64,000 bases of DNA from Fasciola hepatica (Eukaryota; Platyhelminthes; Trematoda; Plagiorchiida; Fasciolidae): the NCBI GenBank assembly GCA_948099385.1, contig CANUEZ040000163.1, positions 6,068,001-6,132,000 of the forward strand, given 5' to 3'. The position numbers and the translations under genes were made by a program. The notes beneath the pieces are model-generated. The model ran no database searches and was not told where the DNA came from. It saw nothing but the letters and a program-made list of their open reading frames with translations. Positions 43,919 to 56,815 of this stretch are shown here, in pieces (position 1 is the first letter of the stretch; each line of letters begins with the position of its first letter).

Positions 43919-46900
43919 ATAACGGCTTTAAATTCGGCGATGACTCAGTTAACGAACTGTTTTAAGCTCTTTTTACTCAGAGGCTCAGATACAGCAATCA
44001 TATAATGCTGATGCTTCAGAGAATTTGCAACTGTCAGCATGGTCCCAACAATGTAGTCAGTTTTTGACAATATTTGCTACTAATTCTTTTGCCACATAAT
44101 AAACGGGATTGGACAGATAATGGATGATCATAGCTTTCAAGTTTAAACAGTCTTTTGTTACAAAACTCACATACTAAATTGACAAGTAAAGAGAAGCTGA
44201 AAAGTTTGGGCAAATAATGCTTCTGTTGTTATCCAGAAGATATGGCTACTGGGCAATTTACTCGAAACTTCATAAGTCGTGTTGTATCGATTTTGTTACA
44301 TTTCTCTCGAATTTTGTGTAGGTTTTGCTTTACTGTTCTTGAATTCGTCAGGCCCTCTCGGCTAGTGCAACTGCATTGATTGAAGCTATCGAATCCACAG
44401 CTGACCATTTCCTATGCCACGGCGATTTCCAACACAAGAGGTTTTGTTAAACTCATATGAAACACATTTAAACTGCATACCTGCCACTGCGATCGCTCAA
44501 TACGAATAACTCCTCGTCCGCAGTTAAATTAATTAACAGATCGTAGTTTGATATTGGAGGTCAACGGCCTAAGGTTTTCGTATTATGCGCGGACACAGCA
44601 TTCAGAACACAGCACAAATACTTTCAAAACGACCGAAATTGACCAAAACCTTGTATTTTTAGGTTATCTTCGTTCGTTTGAGAAGAAGCAAATTTCGTTG
44701 TAGGTGAAATGACTAATTTTGGGACAGATGGTTATTGCTGGTGTTCTTATTTCGACGCAAGTAGTATCTGCAGACGGATGAAAAACGATCTTCGGAAACA
44801 TATGACCGAATTCGGGATTATTGCCACTCAGCATTTATGCGAATCTGGTACACCACCTTTCATCCGTTTGTTCTAATTCGTGTAGACTCCGTAGATATTT
44901 GCTCACAATCAACTTATCATTACAATGTGCAACACAGAAATCTCAGCTGTTTAAAATTCCTGAGTGATTTATGCAGTTCTTCGCTTCAATCAAAATGCTT
45001 GACTTCAGCTGTGCCAAACAAAAAGTCTCCTGTTGACCAGACAGAAGGCGGCAGTACTATTGTCAAAGGCAAAATAACCAACACATCCAGAAAGTCACAT
45101 TTCACCAAGTGGTATGATATCGAATGAAGTGCCTTCACACATACAAAAGATGCTTTCGGGTTTTACAAATTCGAACCACCTGTAGAGCCGGATAGACATC
45201 TGGTTATCTGTCAAGGGTAGGGTGTATACTTCGGCAGTCAGGTTCGCGCGTTTGTGAGGCTCAGAAACGTAACTGGTACAAGCAGAAGACACACAAAGAT
45301 ATTCTGGCATTTGATCACGGATGTCTTCACGGTATTGCTCTTACATGAAGGGACCACCGAATCACTAATGCTGAGGTCAGACCGAGGGCGTCGGGATCGA
45401 CAAACCAGTTGCTGGAGCAACCATCCAATTTAAACAATTTTACTTGTTTGCAGCATGTGTTACTCATGCCCAGTGATAGACTTCCTTGGTGTTAGTTGTT
45501 CTCCGAGGTAGGTAGTGGCTGGTGACTAGTTTGGGGTGACAAATTTACGATAGGGTAAGAAGTATGGAAAGCCTTAACGGGTGCACTTGGCCGAGTAAAA
45601 CGTTTTAGCCTTGAGGTTTTCGGTTGAAGTAATTCGTCCACCGGATGGTTTTGGTTACACGACGTGACATTGTAAACTGCCTAGCTCAATAGATTCATTA
45701 CATCCGAGTTCTTTCTTCGTCTGGTGGATTTTCCTCGATAACTTTCACCGTCGTTATTTTGCTCTTGACAAGACAGTGCTGCGAAATATAAACTAAATTC
45801 CGAGTGTGGAAGTGCGAGGCCAATGTCTAAAAGAACTGAACAGAACGGAGTCACGAGTGAAAGCTTGAGGCGATGCGTCATTCTCTAAATAAAGTTTTGG
45901 GGTCTTTCTCACCCTGCATAACGGGCTTCTCTCACGACACTAATGTTTAACCGTGGTTAGAATAAACTGAATCAACCAATTTATTTCAGTGCATCTCGTC
46001 GTCTCACAACCACTGACAGAGTTCCAGTTGTCCATATTCCGCCTGAATGAACATTTCAAAGTATGTCAGTATAGAGAAAAGAAACATAACGCAAGGTTGA
46101 AATTGAAAAATCTCTACAAGCTTCTTTTTCCTATCAAGTAACAACCTGAATACTTGACTGGAAGGTTTGAAACAACATTCCAAAAGACAAATAACGTGAA
46201 GACAAAATATTTTTCTTTTGACCTAATCACTTCACGCACGAAACATCAATGCTGCTCATAAGTCATACTAAAATAGTGATTGTTAGGTACGCAAACTATC
46301 TTATCACGAATGAGCGCGAGATTAAATATTGAGTTAAATACCAATTACTATGGCGACGTGCACGTATGGGTAAGAAAAACAAGAAACGTGAACTTGCTCA
46401 CTACTTCTATATCTTATCTTTTAATCTTTAACATTTGGTAAAATTCCCCACTGTGAAAACGATAGATCTTAAAGAATGTTAAGTTACTTTCTTTCGGCAA
46501 AACAAAGCGCTAACTGCTGTCGCGCGGGAGTTCATGGGGAGGGGAGTGGATGAGGCCGAAATGGGAGTAATTTGTGTGCTCAAATGCTGTTTCTGATGCG
46601 ATTGTTCGTAACAAGTACGTGTACACTTTCTTCGTTATTTACAATTGTGACTGAACAGGTTGTGCTTTCACTCTCCCGAAAAAGTAGTATACCGTTGATT
46701 TCTGGATTATTCCTTTGAAAATACTTTGCAGTTATTGTAAAATCTCGAATGTAGATGTAGTTTTTGGAATTGTTATGTCCTCAGTGTAGAATGTTACAAC
46801 CTGTTACAATATGTTTATATCGGTTTGAACAAAGTGCACCCACTTATTTCGCCAACATTAAAAGCTCTTCATCATGATCAAATCAAGCCTCTGTTGGCTC

Positions 46901-48775
46901 AAATATTGTAACTGGCCCTTGAAACTTTGCACGGTTTTGCAATTCCAAAAGCATACAACAAGTGAGTGTCTATGTACAAGGCAAGAAGATCAACATTCCT
47001 ATGGAAGGCATAGCCTGACACAGGGACCCAACGGCAAAGCAGTCTTTCTAGAAGAATTTCCAGCCTGAAAGGCTGGGAATGTATTGTTCCAGTTTGAATA
47101 AATCTTTGCTTTCCATGATCTCTTAGATAATCCTCCCTCAGCTTGGACAGTCAGGATTTATTCCAGCGCACAATAACCGGGCCAATAGGTTCAACAGTCA
47201 AGTAGCCAATTGGATGAGTTTCCTCTCGAATACCGCTTTTGTGAGCATCTAACTTCCACCAGAGAGCATGTAAAGTAAACTGAAAGCCAAAAATAACTCT
47301 GGATGTAATCTGAATTTCTTCGCATTTTCAACAAGTGACCGCACTTATTGGGCGTATTCGGCTAGCCTTTCACAGGCCACAAGATTGGGTGCTTTACTTG
47401 GCTTCATCCTTCTGCGCAATGGCGTGTAAAGGTCTATACAGAAATACTCTCTGTGGGCATGTTTAGTGTTGTTTGATTGTTATTCCATTAAAAAATCCAG
47501 AAAATACCATTATCCAGATTGATGGTGTTGGTTTCAGCGCACTCTTCCTGTTGTCGCACCACTTTTACATAAATAATGCGAAAAAGGCTTATTTTTTAAC
47601 GGCAAGACTTCGAGCAAAATATCTCACAGAAAGACCTACAGAGTGCTTTGATATGGCTTTATCATCCTCTCATTTACTCTCACGGTGGAACTTTCCTGTC
47701 GTGAATGTGCATTTATCCGTCCTTTCAAAAAATCTGGATGTTCACTAGACCACGCGCGCATTACTATGATTTCAAGGTCAGATAGTCCAGGGTAGTCAAC
47801 AACGATTTTCTCAAGATCCTACTATAAACTGCGAAATCGCCTACAAACTACCAGATGATACCGTGTTTTTGAAATGTGTTTGTACTGCTTTCGCTTCTTT
47901 CTGCTAAGCAGAAATATAACCGACATTTCTATAAAAGAGATTGCTCCTGAAAGGAACAGTACTTATTCCTCCATGGTGAAAGTCACAAATTTTACTTTCA
48001 TGAGATTGAAAATTATTCATGATCGGACATTTAATAAATTTTGGCCGTCAAGCATCAGTCAAATTGACCATGTTCATCAAGATCATCCAGCAACAACTTT
48101 ACACGGAATATTGCAGAGCCAACGTGAACAGCATTTAGTCATCAGTAGTTTTATATTTCCAACCTTTGTTTTGCATTTTATGAGAAAAATTACCAAAGTA
48201 AAGCTGAGGAAGAGGCAAATATCTTCCCATTTGGAGTTCAAACACAGCCTTTTAGTTTGTCAAGGTAATGAGTGTAACATTTTTGCACAAAACCTTTTAT
48301 TTTCCGAATAGTAAATAGCAAATCAAACGTTCTTCGAGAAAGCCACATTCACTTTCTCAGGCTCCTTGAGTAGTATTATTTTATTTTGTGCTTAGAGTGT
48401 TCAAACGAGCTCACGCTCACACCAGTTGATGTCTCACGAAAATATTATTGGCAGTTATTTCAGTAGCTTATTCCTGTTCAACATTTACTCTATCATTCCC
48501 TTCTTTATAGCCGCCTAATGAGTGGCGTGAAGCACCTAACATTGTTATATCTGATCGGAGAAAAAAATTCAATAAGAAAAGAATAAATCTACCAAGTTCT
48601 GTGTTATAAGTTTGTTTAAGATATAAAGAATGGGAGATTTTGATAAATTTCGAATTGATCCAAAAGTCAACTGGATTTGATCAGATGCGTGGGTTGATAA
48701 TTTCTTTTAAAAAATTAATCATCTCCTCGTAGCTGTCAAATGTTTCGGAATAAACTAAAGTTAGACATGATGCAT
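43919..48775. other. Unassigned AT-rich stretch
   Basis: Almost 5 kb with only short ORFs (largest 145 codons at 47874-48311). No domain, RNA gene or long tandem repeat was recognised. A sequence at 45592-45622 (CGTTTTAGCCTTGAGGTTTT region) resembles 51703-51733, which may mark one more SINE head pair. Confidence 0.45.
47874..48311 (+). other. Unrecognised 145-codon ORF, uncertain
   Basis: The longest ORF in the second half of the window. It begins with a short hydrophobic stretch (YCFRFFLLS) and later has a basic segment (MRKITKVKLRKRQ). No family is recognised, there is no codon or context support, and length alone is weak evidence in AT-rich DNA. Confidence 0.15.
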
Positions 48776-48779
48776 CACA

Positions 48780-49185
48780 AGTGGACATGCGTAAGCCTCA
48801 GCCATCTTAACCTGTTAAGATTCAGCACCCGTTCCAGTGACTGACCACTGGTTTTAAACACAACACGCCTAACCTCAGCTTTACTGAAAGGGTGTTCCCA
48901 CCCTAATAAAGCGATACTACGAAGAGGTCGACGCTAAAACTCCGACAGCTTCCGCCTGTTTTCCCCCATGCCAGTCACCTTTTGGAGCCGTATTCAAGAA
49001 TGGATCTGACTGAGCCAGTATACATTCCACCTCTAATAGATAACCGGATATCACATTGGCACCAGAGATGACTGAGATTGACAAATTCCGAATTTGCTTT
49101 CTGTGTACAGTTCAACATACCATCCGATGTCCGACCACCCGGTGAAATGTAACTGCCCAGGTGACACTTTTGAACCAAAGTATTT
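48780..49185 (-). mobile_element. RTE-like LINE, RT C-terminal fragment
   Basis: Minus-strand translation: HLGSYISPGGRTSDGML, NLSHLWCQCDIRLSIRGGMY, SVRSILEYGSKR, and after a frame change RRPLRSIALLGWEHPFSKAE, then LERVLNLNRLRWLRL. These follow the well-known end of RTE-type RTs (YLGS-x-IS, NLRHLWRRxDI, VRxxLLYGSE, FDHRCLRxIA, VNLHRLRWLGHVLR) that is abundant in flatworm genomes. Two or three frame changes; not functional. Confidence 0.8.
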
Positions 49186-49369
49186 GATTGAACCAGTGTT
49201 TTCGGATTATGTAGAAATGGTTGTCGTAGTAGAGTGAAAGCCGGTAAAGATATTAGTTTATCTGTATTGAGGAAACTGAAATATATGCACCAAGATTAAA
49301 GTGTAATTCAGCAATTATCGGTGGTGTTCCTTAAGGTTATCCTCATGTAATTTAGATTTTGTTGTCATA

Positions 49370-49430
49370 ACTTCGAATCCTACCACGACCGGTCACTTCC
49401 CTTTCGATAACCGCCGCTCCACTTCAGGAA
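49370..49430 (+). repeat. SINE-like B-box repeat, family 2, copy 1
   Basis: CTTCGAATCCTACCACGACC followed by GGTCACTTCC. Similar to 60843-60875 (+) and, inverted, to 59340-59395. Only the B-box half is clear. Confidence 0.35.
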
Positions 49431-50375
49431 TATTGTACTTTATCTGATAATACAAAAGTAACATAATAATTATTATCACTACTATTTATTTATCGATCGG
49501 GGTACCAGTCTACTGAGCAACAAGGGAGCCATAATACATCAAAATTCGGAATATCCTATTAAATGAGGTCAGCAGCGAGATATATTGTTGTTCAGTAAGT
49601 GATTCTTGATCACAAATTTCGGAAAGGAAGAAAATCTCTCACAATTCGTTCCAGGTGGACTCAAACTGATAAAAAATCCAGCATAGAGATGGACCATTAT
49701 AAGTTTGTTAACTTCAAAAGCCAGTGACGGAAGGACTCAGCTTCACGGAGTGAACCATCTAAAGCTAACCTGGATGGCCGGGTATTTATGCATGTGATCT
49801 ATGGTCCAACCTCAATTGGGGCTCGATGAATATGATGTACGGAAGTACGGATAATTCCTGACGAGCTGTCATGTATTTTTCATTGTTTGAAATGATAAGC
49901 TGATCATTGACACTGTATAATGAAGCATATCATGGGATTTATTCTGTCCATTACTAAAAGGATGAGAAAAACACAAAACCATCATCAGACCACCTTGTAG
50001 CTTCCCAGAGTTATCTAAAAGAGCCAGAAAATATAACAGAACGAGATGAACATTGGTGTATACCCTTCGAGGTGGCTAGCTTTGAAGTCTGGAATGGTGC
50101 AAACCAAATAATCAAAAGGAAAAAGCGACAGCTTTTTAATCATGAAACTGAATGTGTGAGGACTATCAGAGGTTTTCTCCGCATGGTTAACTTGGTTTGT
50201 GCGTTACATGAAATCATTTAAATAAATGATGTGCTGATGTACTTACACCTTGGAACAAAGGCATTTGCTAAGATCCATCACACTGAGGTTGTTTCAAATA
50301 TATTGAGATGAAATTTCGGATGTTCAAAGAATTCAAAAACTAGGGTAAGCTGAAATTCATGCATTCAGATTGATA
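49431..50375. other. Unassigned stretch
   Basis: No ORF above 60 codons and no RNA gene recognised. Confidence 0.45.
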
Positions 50376-50429
50376 AACAGTTCACCACTTTTTTGGTTAA
50401 AACACGAGTTAAGCACTGGGTATGCAAAA

Positions 50430-50545
50430 TTTGAAGAATCTCCGGCTCGCGACCCCACCTGACCTGTTGAGACCTTATGTGGTTCTCCGCCGCAAGTCTC
50501 AGGGTCTGGTTGCCAGCTATACCTAACAGTACCTTTGGCCTTTGA
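50430..50545 (+). repeat. SINE-like repeat, family 1, copy 3 (decayed head)
   Basis: The body blocks GAGACCTTATGTGGTTCTCCG, GTCTGGTTGCCAG and ACCTTTGGCCTTTGAGG line up with 40098-40190. A possible B-box remnant (GGCTCGCGACCCC) precedes it. Confidence 0.5.
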
Positions 50546-50744
50546 GGTTATGCGGAATAGTCAAGTTAAGTTGTGTTTGCTTTATGTACTCTGATGGGTG
50601 AATATTCAGTAGTACTTAGCAATACTCATAGAAATTGCACAAAAAGAAAGCAACATGCACAACAACAACGAAAAACAGTGACGAGGAGTGACTTAGGATT
50701 TAAGACACTAAAAGTTGTCGAAGTTCAGCTTCGTTGTTGCAAGA

Positions 50745-51260
50745 CTACGTAAGAATCGAGCTCGGTAAGAGACAATGGGGGACCGGTAGGCAGTTGTGCG
50801 TGCATAAATCCTGCTTATAAATTATTGCAGGTGGAAGAAGAGGAAGCACACTTGTTGAGTTCCCTGTGAAGCTGGTGATATGAGTTAGCCTAGGAAAATC
50901 TTTTGCACATTTTGTGATGTTGGGACGTGATGGAGTCTGCGAGATCTTTGAGTGGTATACCACATGCATTGGATAAATGCTTGAGACTCCCTGAGTTTGT
51001 AGTCCAGTGGAGAAGAGGGCAGAAGAATGCAACCAGTGAAGTAATATTCATACATGAACAAAACATTGAATGAGGTAAACGGGTACATCAACTGCTTGCA
51101 GACATAACACTTAGTAGGTTTGTCTTCTCATTTTTTGAAAATATAAGCAACATGTTCAGTCCAACAAAGATTATGGGTGATCGTAACCGCAAGTTATTTG
51201 ACAGATAATTGACCACCAACCGAGAAGTTTCTGAAGTGAATGTCTGAACCGAATTCCAAA
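50745..51260 (-). mobile_element. LINE RT C-terminal fragment, resembling the third family
   Basis: Minus-strand frames read RLRSPIIFVGLNMLL (from an RT block normally YLGVTI...W..H), then MYEYYFTGCILLPSSPLDYK, RESQAFIQCMWY and LLPPAIIYKQDL. The order corresponds to the segment after the RT active site of CR1/Jockey LINEs. Its best counterpart in the window is the end of the LINE at 35290-38070. There are frame changes near 50885 and 51091. Confidence 0.55.
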
Positions 51261-53456
51261 ATGTTCGAACATCCCTTTCACTAAACTAAGGCACAGTTAT
51301 ATGGTAAAAAGCTGTTCGTTTTTTGCTCTAGAAACATTTTCGGGTAAAATCTGTACAAGAATTGATGTACCTACTAGAAGGTTAGTTAGTCCACTTCTGA
51401 ATAAAGAAAGATCAAGGAACCAAGGCTAAGTATTATTTGAACGAAAATCTTAGTTGGCACGCAAAAGCTTGTGCACTACTGATATTCAGCCTGGAACAGG
51501 ATGGTTCAGACGCTAGCTTTTATAATCAAAGGTCATGTGTGAATTATCCAAACGTTTTATTGTTCTTTGTTCTGAATATCTGCGCCAAGTTGATAGACTC
51601 TCTTAATTATAACCATGAACGATTTAAGTCTGCGGACGAGGCTGCAGGTTCACTGATCAAAAAAGGTATAAAAAACCCAAAAGGTGCTCCTCGATACGAG
51701 TGACGCGTTTAGCCTAGAGGTTGGTGTTGAAGACTAGTGGAAGAATGCTGGGAAATATTTCTAGTCTATCAGGTTAGTGATGTGCCAGAATTTGGGTTCT
51801 TGGGGTAAAAATTGTTTATCTTTCCCGTCCCACTGCAGAATTTCTTTCTTTTGGTTGAGAGTATTACCAAGTAGTTGCCCAAACGAAGAACTAATGTGGT
51901 TGGAAATTGGATAAAACTAAATAACACTGAAAAGCAGCAAACATTTGTAGCAACACAGTTCAGATTTCCATTGTAATCAAAAAGGTCGGAAACTAATCAT
52001 CATAAATAATGTATGCACGGATGAAGATCTACTGAATCTATTTACCAACAGTTATGTACAAAGAAGACTGAAAACTATCGCGGAGCTAAAATTGATCCAG
52101 TGGATGAGAAGATAGGTGTCATCATCATGGCACATTTGTAATTCATTCAGTAATAATGAAGGCCAAAAATGACGCACCATATAGCCAGATAAATGAAACA
52201 GTAATAGATACGCTAGCTCATCATTAATAATCCCAGTTACAGAAAAGAACAGCTGCTTTATTCTCGTAGTGGTCTGAGTAAACTGATAGCAGTACAACTA
52301 ATGAGAACCCCTATCAGAGAATCAACTCATCCTGCGTCCACTGATTGCTAATATGCGAAACTGGAGACAATTAGGAGCTGCATTGTATAGGATAGAGATA
52401 ATGCAAGCTGCTGGTAATCGACCCAGGTGAGCTATTGTTTCCCTTCCGGGGGCTGGTTCGAGTCCCTATGGTCCGTTTCTCTGTTCACGCTCATCGGTAA
52501 TCTAAATATAACAGACGTGTAATGATTGTAATGAGGAATGGTGCGTCGAAACCAATTTCCGATCAGCGTTACGAAAAAGAGAAACACCGTGTTATATCAC
52601 ACGTAAGTGTTTAGCATTCGATAGTGCCGTGTCGACGGAAAAGTTTGTAATCTTCCGACGACTGGGTCATCTCTTTAAGAACAGCTTCGTAATCAACTGC
52701 AAGCCAGTCTATGGATTAGTTCATAATTTAGTTATATTATACTTCTCAGGGTGGTAAAGGGCGAAAATGTATCCTACACACAGCAGATTAGATCCCAATC
52801 AAGCAGAATGTTTGTGATTCGAAACGTTGAACAAGTGCTCTCAAGAATTTCACTATCCGGTGAAGAATAACCATAAGGTGGGTTACTGGGCAGGGAGATG
52901 CATGCCTCCCCCGGTGATCATATTTAAACGGTACCAGTTAATCGAAGTATTTTCTAGTTCGAGGAAGTAAAGAAAAGCCTATGTCTCGATGCTTTGGAGG
53001 AAGATGGAAAATCAATATTCTGGGTGATCAGTTGTGGGATTTTGGAAAACGGGCTGATTATCATGCTTGGCCAACAGATCCCGTGGTTTAGATTGGCAGT
53101 CAAGCAACTGATACCCCAACATCCCGCAAGGAAATGATCGTCACCTTGGAGTTGCCGGCTGTTTCTTTCCTCAGTGAAAAAGCACCGCATGCGAAAGTCT
53201 TTTTGATCTTCAAACGTGCATTGCATCCAAAATCAGTAACTGTCTTCAAAACTTAGCTTAAACACACGAGACTGAGCATACATTCAACTAACGGTCATTG
53301 AATTTCAGTAGTAGATTTTGGCTGGTCGTAAAATGGTTCGTCATGTAGTAGGAATGCCCAATTCACAACTAAACGCTATGAAATCCCTCGCTGTTCATTT
53401 GCTTTCTCAAGTTTGTTGGGAATTATCAGTAGAGCATATTCAATGACCCCGAATTG

Positions 53457-53516
53457 GATGGGGCTCGAACCCATTGTACATGATGGTGAGTTACTCATGC
53501 ATTACCAACGGGATAT
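53457..53516 (-). repeat. tRNA-like SINE head, family 3
   Basis: A-box-like GGTAATGCATGAGT and a canonical B box GGGTTCGAGCCCC on the minus strand. No paired acceptor stem is seen, so it is probably a SINE and not a tRNA gene. Confidence 0.45.
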
Positions 53517-54432
53517 CAGGCTGGTTCTCTAGGGTTTGTTTCAAGTCCACAATAGATAAATTGCCTACACATCAACAGATTTGAAACGTAAGTTCTTCTT
53601 TGCTACCAAAAGATGGGCTTTAACGGTATATGTCTTTTCAGTTGATATTTAAAGTAACCGAATGTAAAACAAACAACCTCCACAATTCGGCTACTTGACT
53701 AGTATAAGTAGTAAGATGTTCATCAACTTGTCTCAACCGAACTGTGGTCGTTGGATGTCAACTGCCTTTACTCCTTATTTGTTCAGTGTCATCAGTCCTC
53801 TAGCTCTTCAAGTCCGCAGAACCGTATTTCACAAGCCAATCAGGACACACTTTCTGATCCATAAAGCAACTCCGACTTGGACAGGAGATGGGAAGTGCCC
53901 AGTAATGAATAAAAATCTCCCTTGCTAATCTCAGTAGTCTTGTGTTTAGAGCTGAGTGATTAAAATGAACGGAACGTTACGATCGTCTAAATTAGATATC
54001 AACAGGAAATCCTTTTTTTCGACTGACAATGAAACCATCTTATTTTGAACGTTATGTGGCACTAATTTTAGCACCCTATGTTCAACTCATTTTGAAACAG
54101 ATCCATTCATCCGATTACTATACTGTAGCCCTGTTTAACCTGAAAAGGTGGTCTCACATGCGTGCTGAATTTGGAAAAATACCTGTACATTCTAAACTGA
54201 AACAGACTGCCGGTGTTGGGGTCAGTGACTAAAGTTTTCCTTTCGGTTGTTAGGAATTGTTCGAGTTCACCGACTGACGGTTTTGGTTTGTGGGAGGGAC
54301 AATTGAGATCTTCAAATCGTTATCAATGAATAAGTTTTGTTCCTGTAAAATACATTACGACGGAATAAGCACTACTCGTGTTGCTACTCAAGTTCGAAGT
54401 AAAGTATAGGGTTTGTCCTAATGACCGTGACA

Positions 54433-54711
54433 TTAATTTTTAATTTGAAACCAAGTTTGATCAGATAGTATGTGTGATGCAAAACGAAAAAAAAACCCAG
54501 TAAAATGACTGTGACCTTTCTTGTGTATCCAACTAATTACAGTCTGAAGAATGTGAATCGGTGAAATCAGTAGTCCGATTTCGGCCAAATAACTCATGCC
54601 ATAGCTGATAGCGTTTTGTTTGAATACGTCTAGATGCTTGGATTTGGGGAAATACACGAAAAGAGCGTAGAACAAAATTGGGAGGAAAAAGGCTTGGTCG
54701 CCATTTTTCAT
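54433..54711 (-). other. Unrecognised 92-codon ORF with two hydrophobic segments, uncertain
   Basis: Minus strand from an ATG at 54711. AFFLPILFYALFVYF and IGLLISPIHILQTVIS could be membrane-spanning. Another frame is open over the same DNA, so coding status is doubtful. Confidence 0.12.
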
Positions 54712-55239
54712 ACGGTAGAACGCTCAATCTGGCAGATTTGTCGCCTAACGTATCAATGCAAATTCGTAAACAAACACTCGATGTGTCTTTGGTTGGTAAG
54801 AATCATAGATGATGGATATTCATTTTCAAACTCCAACAAGAATATTGAGAGCAACAATCGCAACAGTGAGTTTATACTTCCAAAGTTCAATAAGTGTGAC
54901 TTATTGTGAAGTGGTCTTGATGACACAAACGCTCCAATTTGGGGCTGCATCGAACAGAATAGAGCTGGGTGCAACCGTGCTTTTTCCAATCACTCACAAG
55001 GGATAATTCAGCCTTTTTGGTGGTAAGCAGTGAATAAGGTGAGCTTAGGTTAGTTGCGGACGGTCAGCAGCAGTGATCGATGATACCCTGGATAGGTACT
55101 GAGAACAACTCACTTCCGCGCGACGATGCAGGCCACCTTGTACGTGACAAAATAAACAAAATAGAACAGGAATTGGCGCACTTTATTCGACTGCTCAACT
55201 GATCTCCAGATCACTCGAAGGACCTAGCATGATCATTTC

Positions 55240-55930
55240 TTCGAGAGCCGTAAGCGTCAGCTGCAACCCGCCAAGTGCATCGGGAACCGCCATGGGAATC
55301 GACCGTCTGAAGTAGACAAAAGCAAATGTGGAGGTCAGCTTCCCGTTGGAACTCTACAAAACCCGGATTTCTTCGTTGACTTACAGGTTATTCACCCTAT
55401 TTCATGTCGTGGCGATACAAAGTGTTCCCGACCAATTGAAGCACATCTATTCTGCTTCTCATTCCCAAGAAAATGGGGAGTTTTATACGCGAACTACCGT
55501 GGGATCGGTCTGATTCAAGTTACTTTAAAAACCTTTACGTGCTCTCACTCAAACCCTTCTTCGCTGTGAGTGATAACCTCTGTGGTAGAGGCTGCATGAA
55601 TCAAATCTTCATATTGGGCACTGGCGTACTGCTGTAAGTCATTTCTCCTCTTGATGTCTTTGGTTGGTCACGACTTCTCCCAGAAACCTCAACTCCTGTC
55701 GTGTATGAAAATAAAGAAGCAAAGAATTATTTATTTTTGGGTTCCAACAGTCAACCACAGCCTGTCTCATTAACCTTTGGACTACTTTCGACTTGCTTAG
55801 ACGTGAAGCCCTCTAGAAGATAAGCAAATCTGAAAGGATGCCTGATATGTTCAAAAGGCTTCTGAGGAGATGATATTTTCCCACCAGCTCGGGGGTTTGA
55901 TGTATAACAGATAGTCTCTAGATTTCATTC
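55240..55930 (+). mobile_element. RTE-like LINE, RT N-terminal fragment
   Basis: The + strand frames show RPSEVDKSKCGG, PLELYKTRISSLT, LFTLFH, QSVPDQLKH, then IPKKMGSF and NYRGIGLIQVTLKTF (RT block N-Y-R-G-I-S-L). GRGCMNQIFILG (the R-G-C-x-(D/N)-Q-I-F block) and FDLLRREAL-stop-KISK, then MPDMFKRLLRR, follow. This is the start of an RTE-type RT in correct order with at least three frame changes. It belongs to the same broad group as 48780-49185, in the opposite orientation. Confidence 0.8.
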
Positions 55931-56464
55931 TCGGTTATAAAGTCAGACAAACCTGCCGTTTTCTACTGCTGCTGGTGAACTATGCTGTCGATTATAAAAG
56001 CAGTCAGGCATGGACCGACTACTCTGATGTCCAGTTGTGTCCGGAAAAAGAAAGTCCGTCTTAGATTTTTTACCGTGCTGATAACCGCCTGTGGCTGCGG
56101 AACCTAGCCACCGACAGCCGAGGGCTTCAGAATACTGGAAACATTTTTTCACTCTTACCTGTGGCAAATCCCCGAATTAAACGGTACGAGTGGGTATCCA
56201 ACCCTAAAGGATAGGACACATCAGCGCTGACGATCTGTTCGTCGTCGGCCAGCTTCGTTAACGACAGTCAGTTCAACGTTGGTGTTAAATTTCTTGCGTT
56301 ATATATCGTTGTAAAAGCTTGAGAAAGCTTTTCAAATAGTTATTTCCTATGTCTATATTCTAATCAACATATGGGAACTTTCTGCTGACTAATGTTGCCC
56401 AAAATAGTTAGTTACATCGCACATATACCTATTCGCAAGAAAAATTGGAACTCTGTGAGAGTAC
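55931..56464. other. Unassigned stretch
   Basis: Downstream of the RTE fragment the RT motif C is not recognisable. No other feature seen. Confidence 0.4.
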
Positions 56465-56815
56465 TGGCTGATGAAACGCCAACAGACGGCGTAGTCACAT
56501 CAGCAGACAGCACGCCATCACCTGTCCAAAATCAATGGCAAAGCTTGATCCAGTGAAGTGGATTGATCTAATTGGTTCCTGGCAAAACGGAACGAAATCA
56601 ACAAATCAGCTTCCAACAGTTGCCATAGCCGAACTGAACGAAATCAGCCAATCGGGATTGTGACTGAAGGAGCCAGTCAGAGGACATTTTATGGAAACAT
56701 TTTGGAACAATTCCTTTCGTGCTATCAATTAGCTGCGGTCACCAGTCGTCTTATATGAGCCGTCTGTTTTTGTGTCAATGAAACGAGGTGGTTTAAAGAC
56801 AGAAGACTCTTACTA
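56465..56815 (+). repeat. Dispersed promoter-like repeat, copy 2
   Basis: Second copy of the repeat at 39415-39830, same orientation. It has the inverted/direct CCAAT context (AATCAGCCAATCGGG, about 56643-56657) and CTTATATGAG where copy 1 has a TATA-like motif. It diverges by many substitutions and small indels, so it is old. Confidence 0.55.

Larger units (their letters stand above)
51265..55235. other. Mostly unassigned AT-rich stretch with tRNA-like heads
   Basis: Contains a tRNA-like head on the minus strand at 53457-53516 (A-box region TTGGTAATGCATGAG, B box GGGTTCGAGCCCC) and a weaker + strand one at 52426-52474 (CAGGTGAGCTATTG, then CTGGTTCGAGTCCC). Otherwise only short ORFs. One minus-strand ORF, 54433-54711 (92 codons), has two hydrophobic stretches but no recognisable family. 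Confidence 0.45.
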
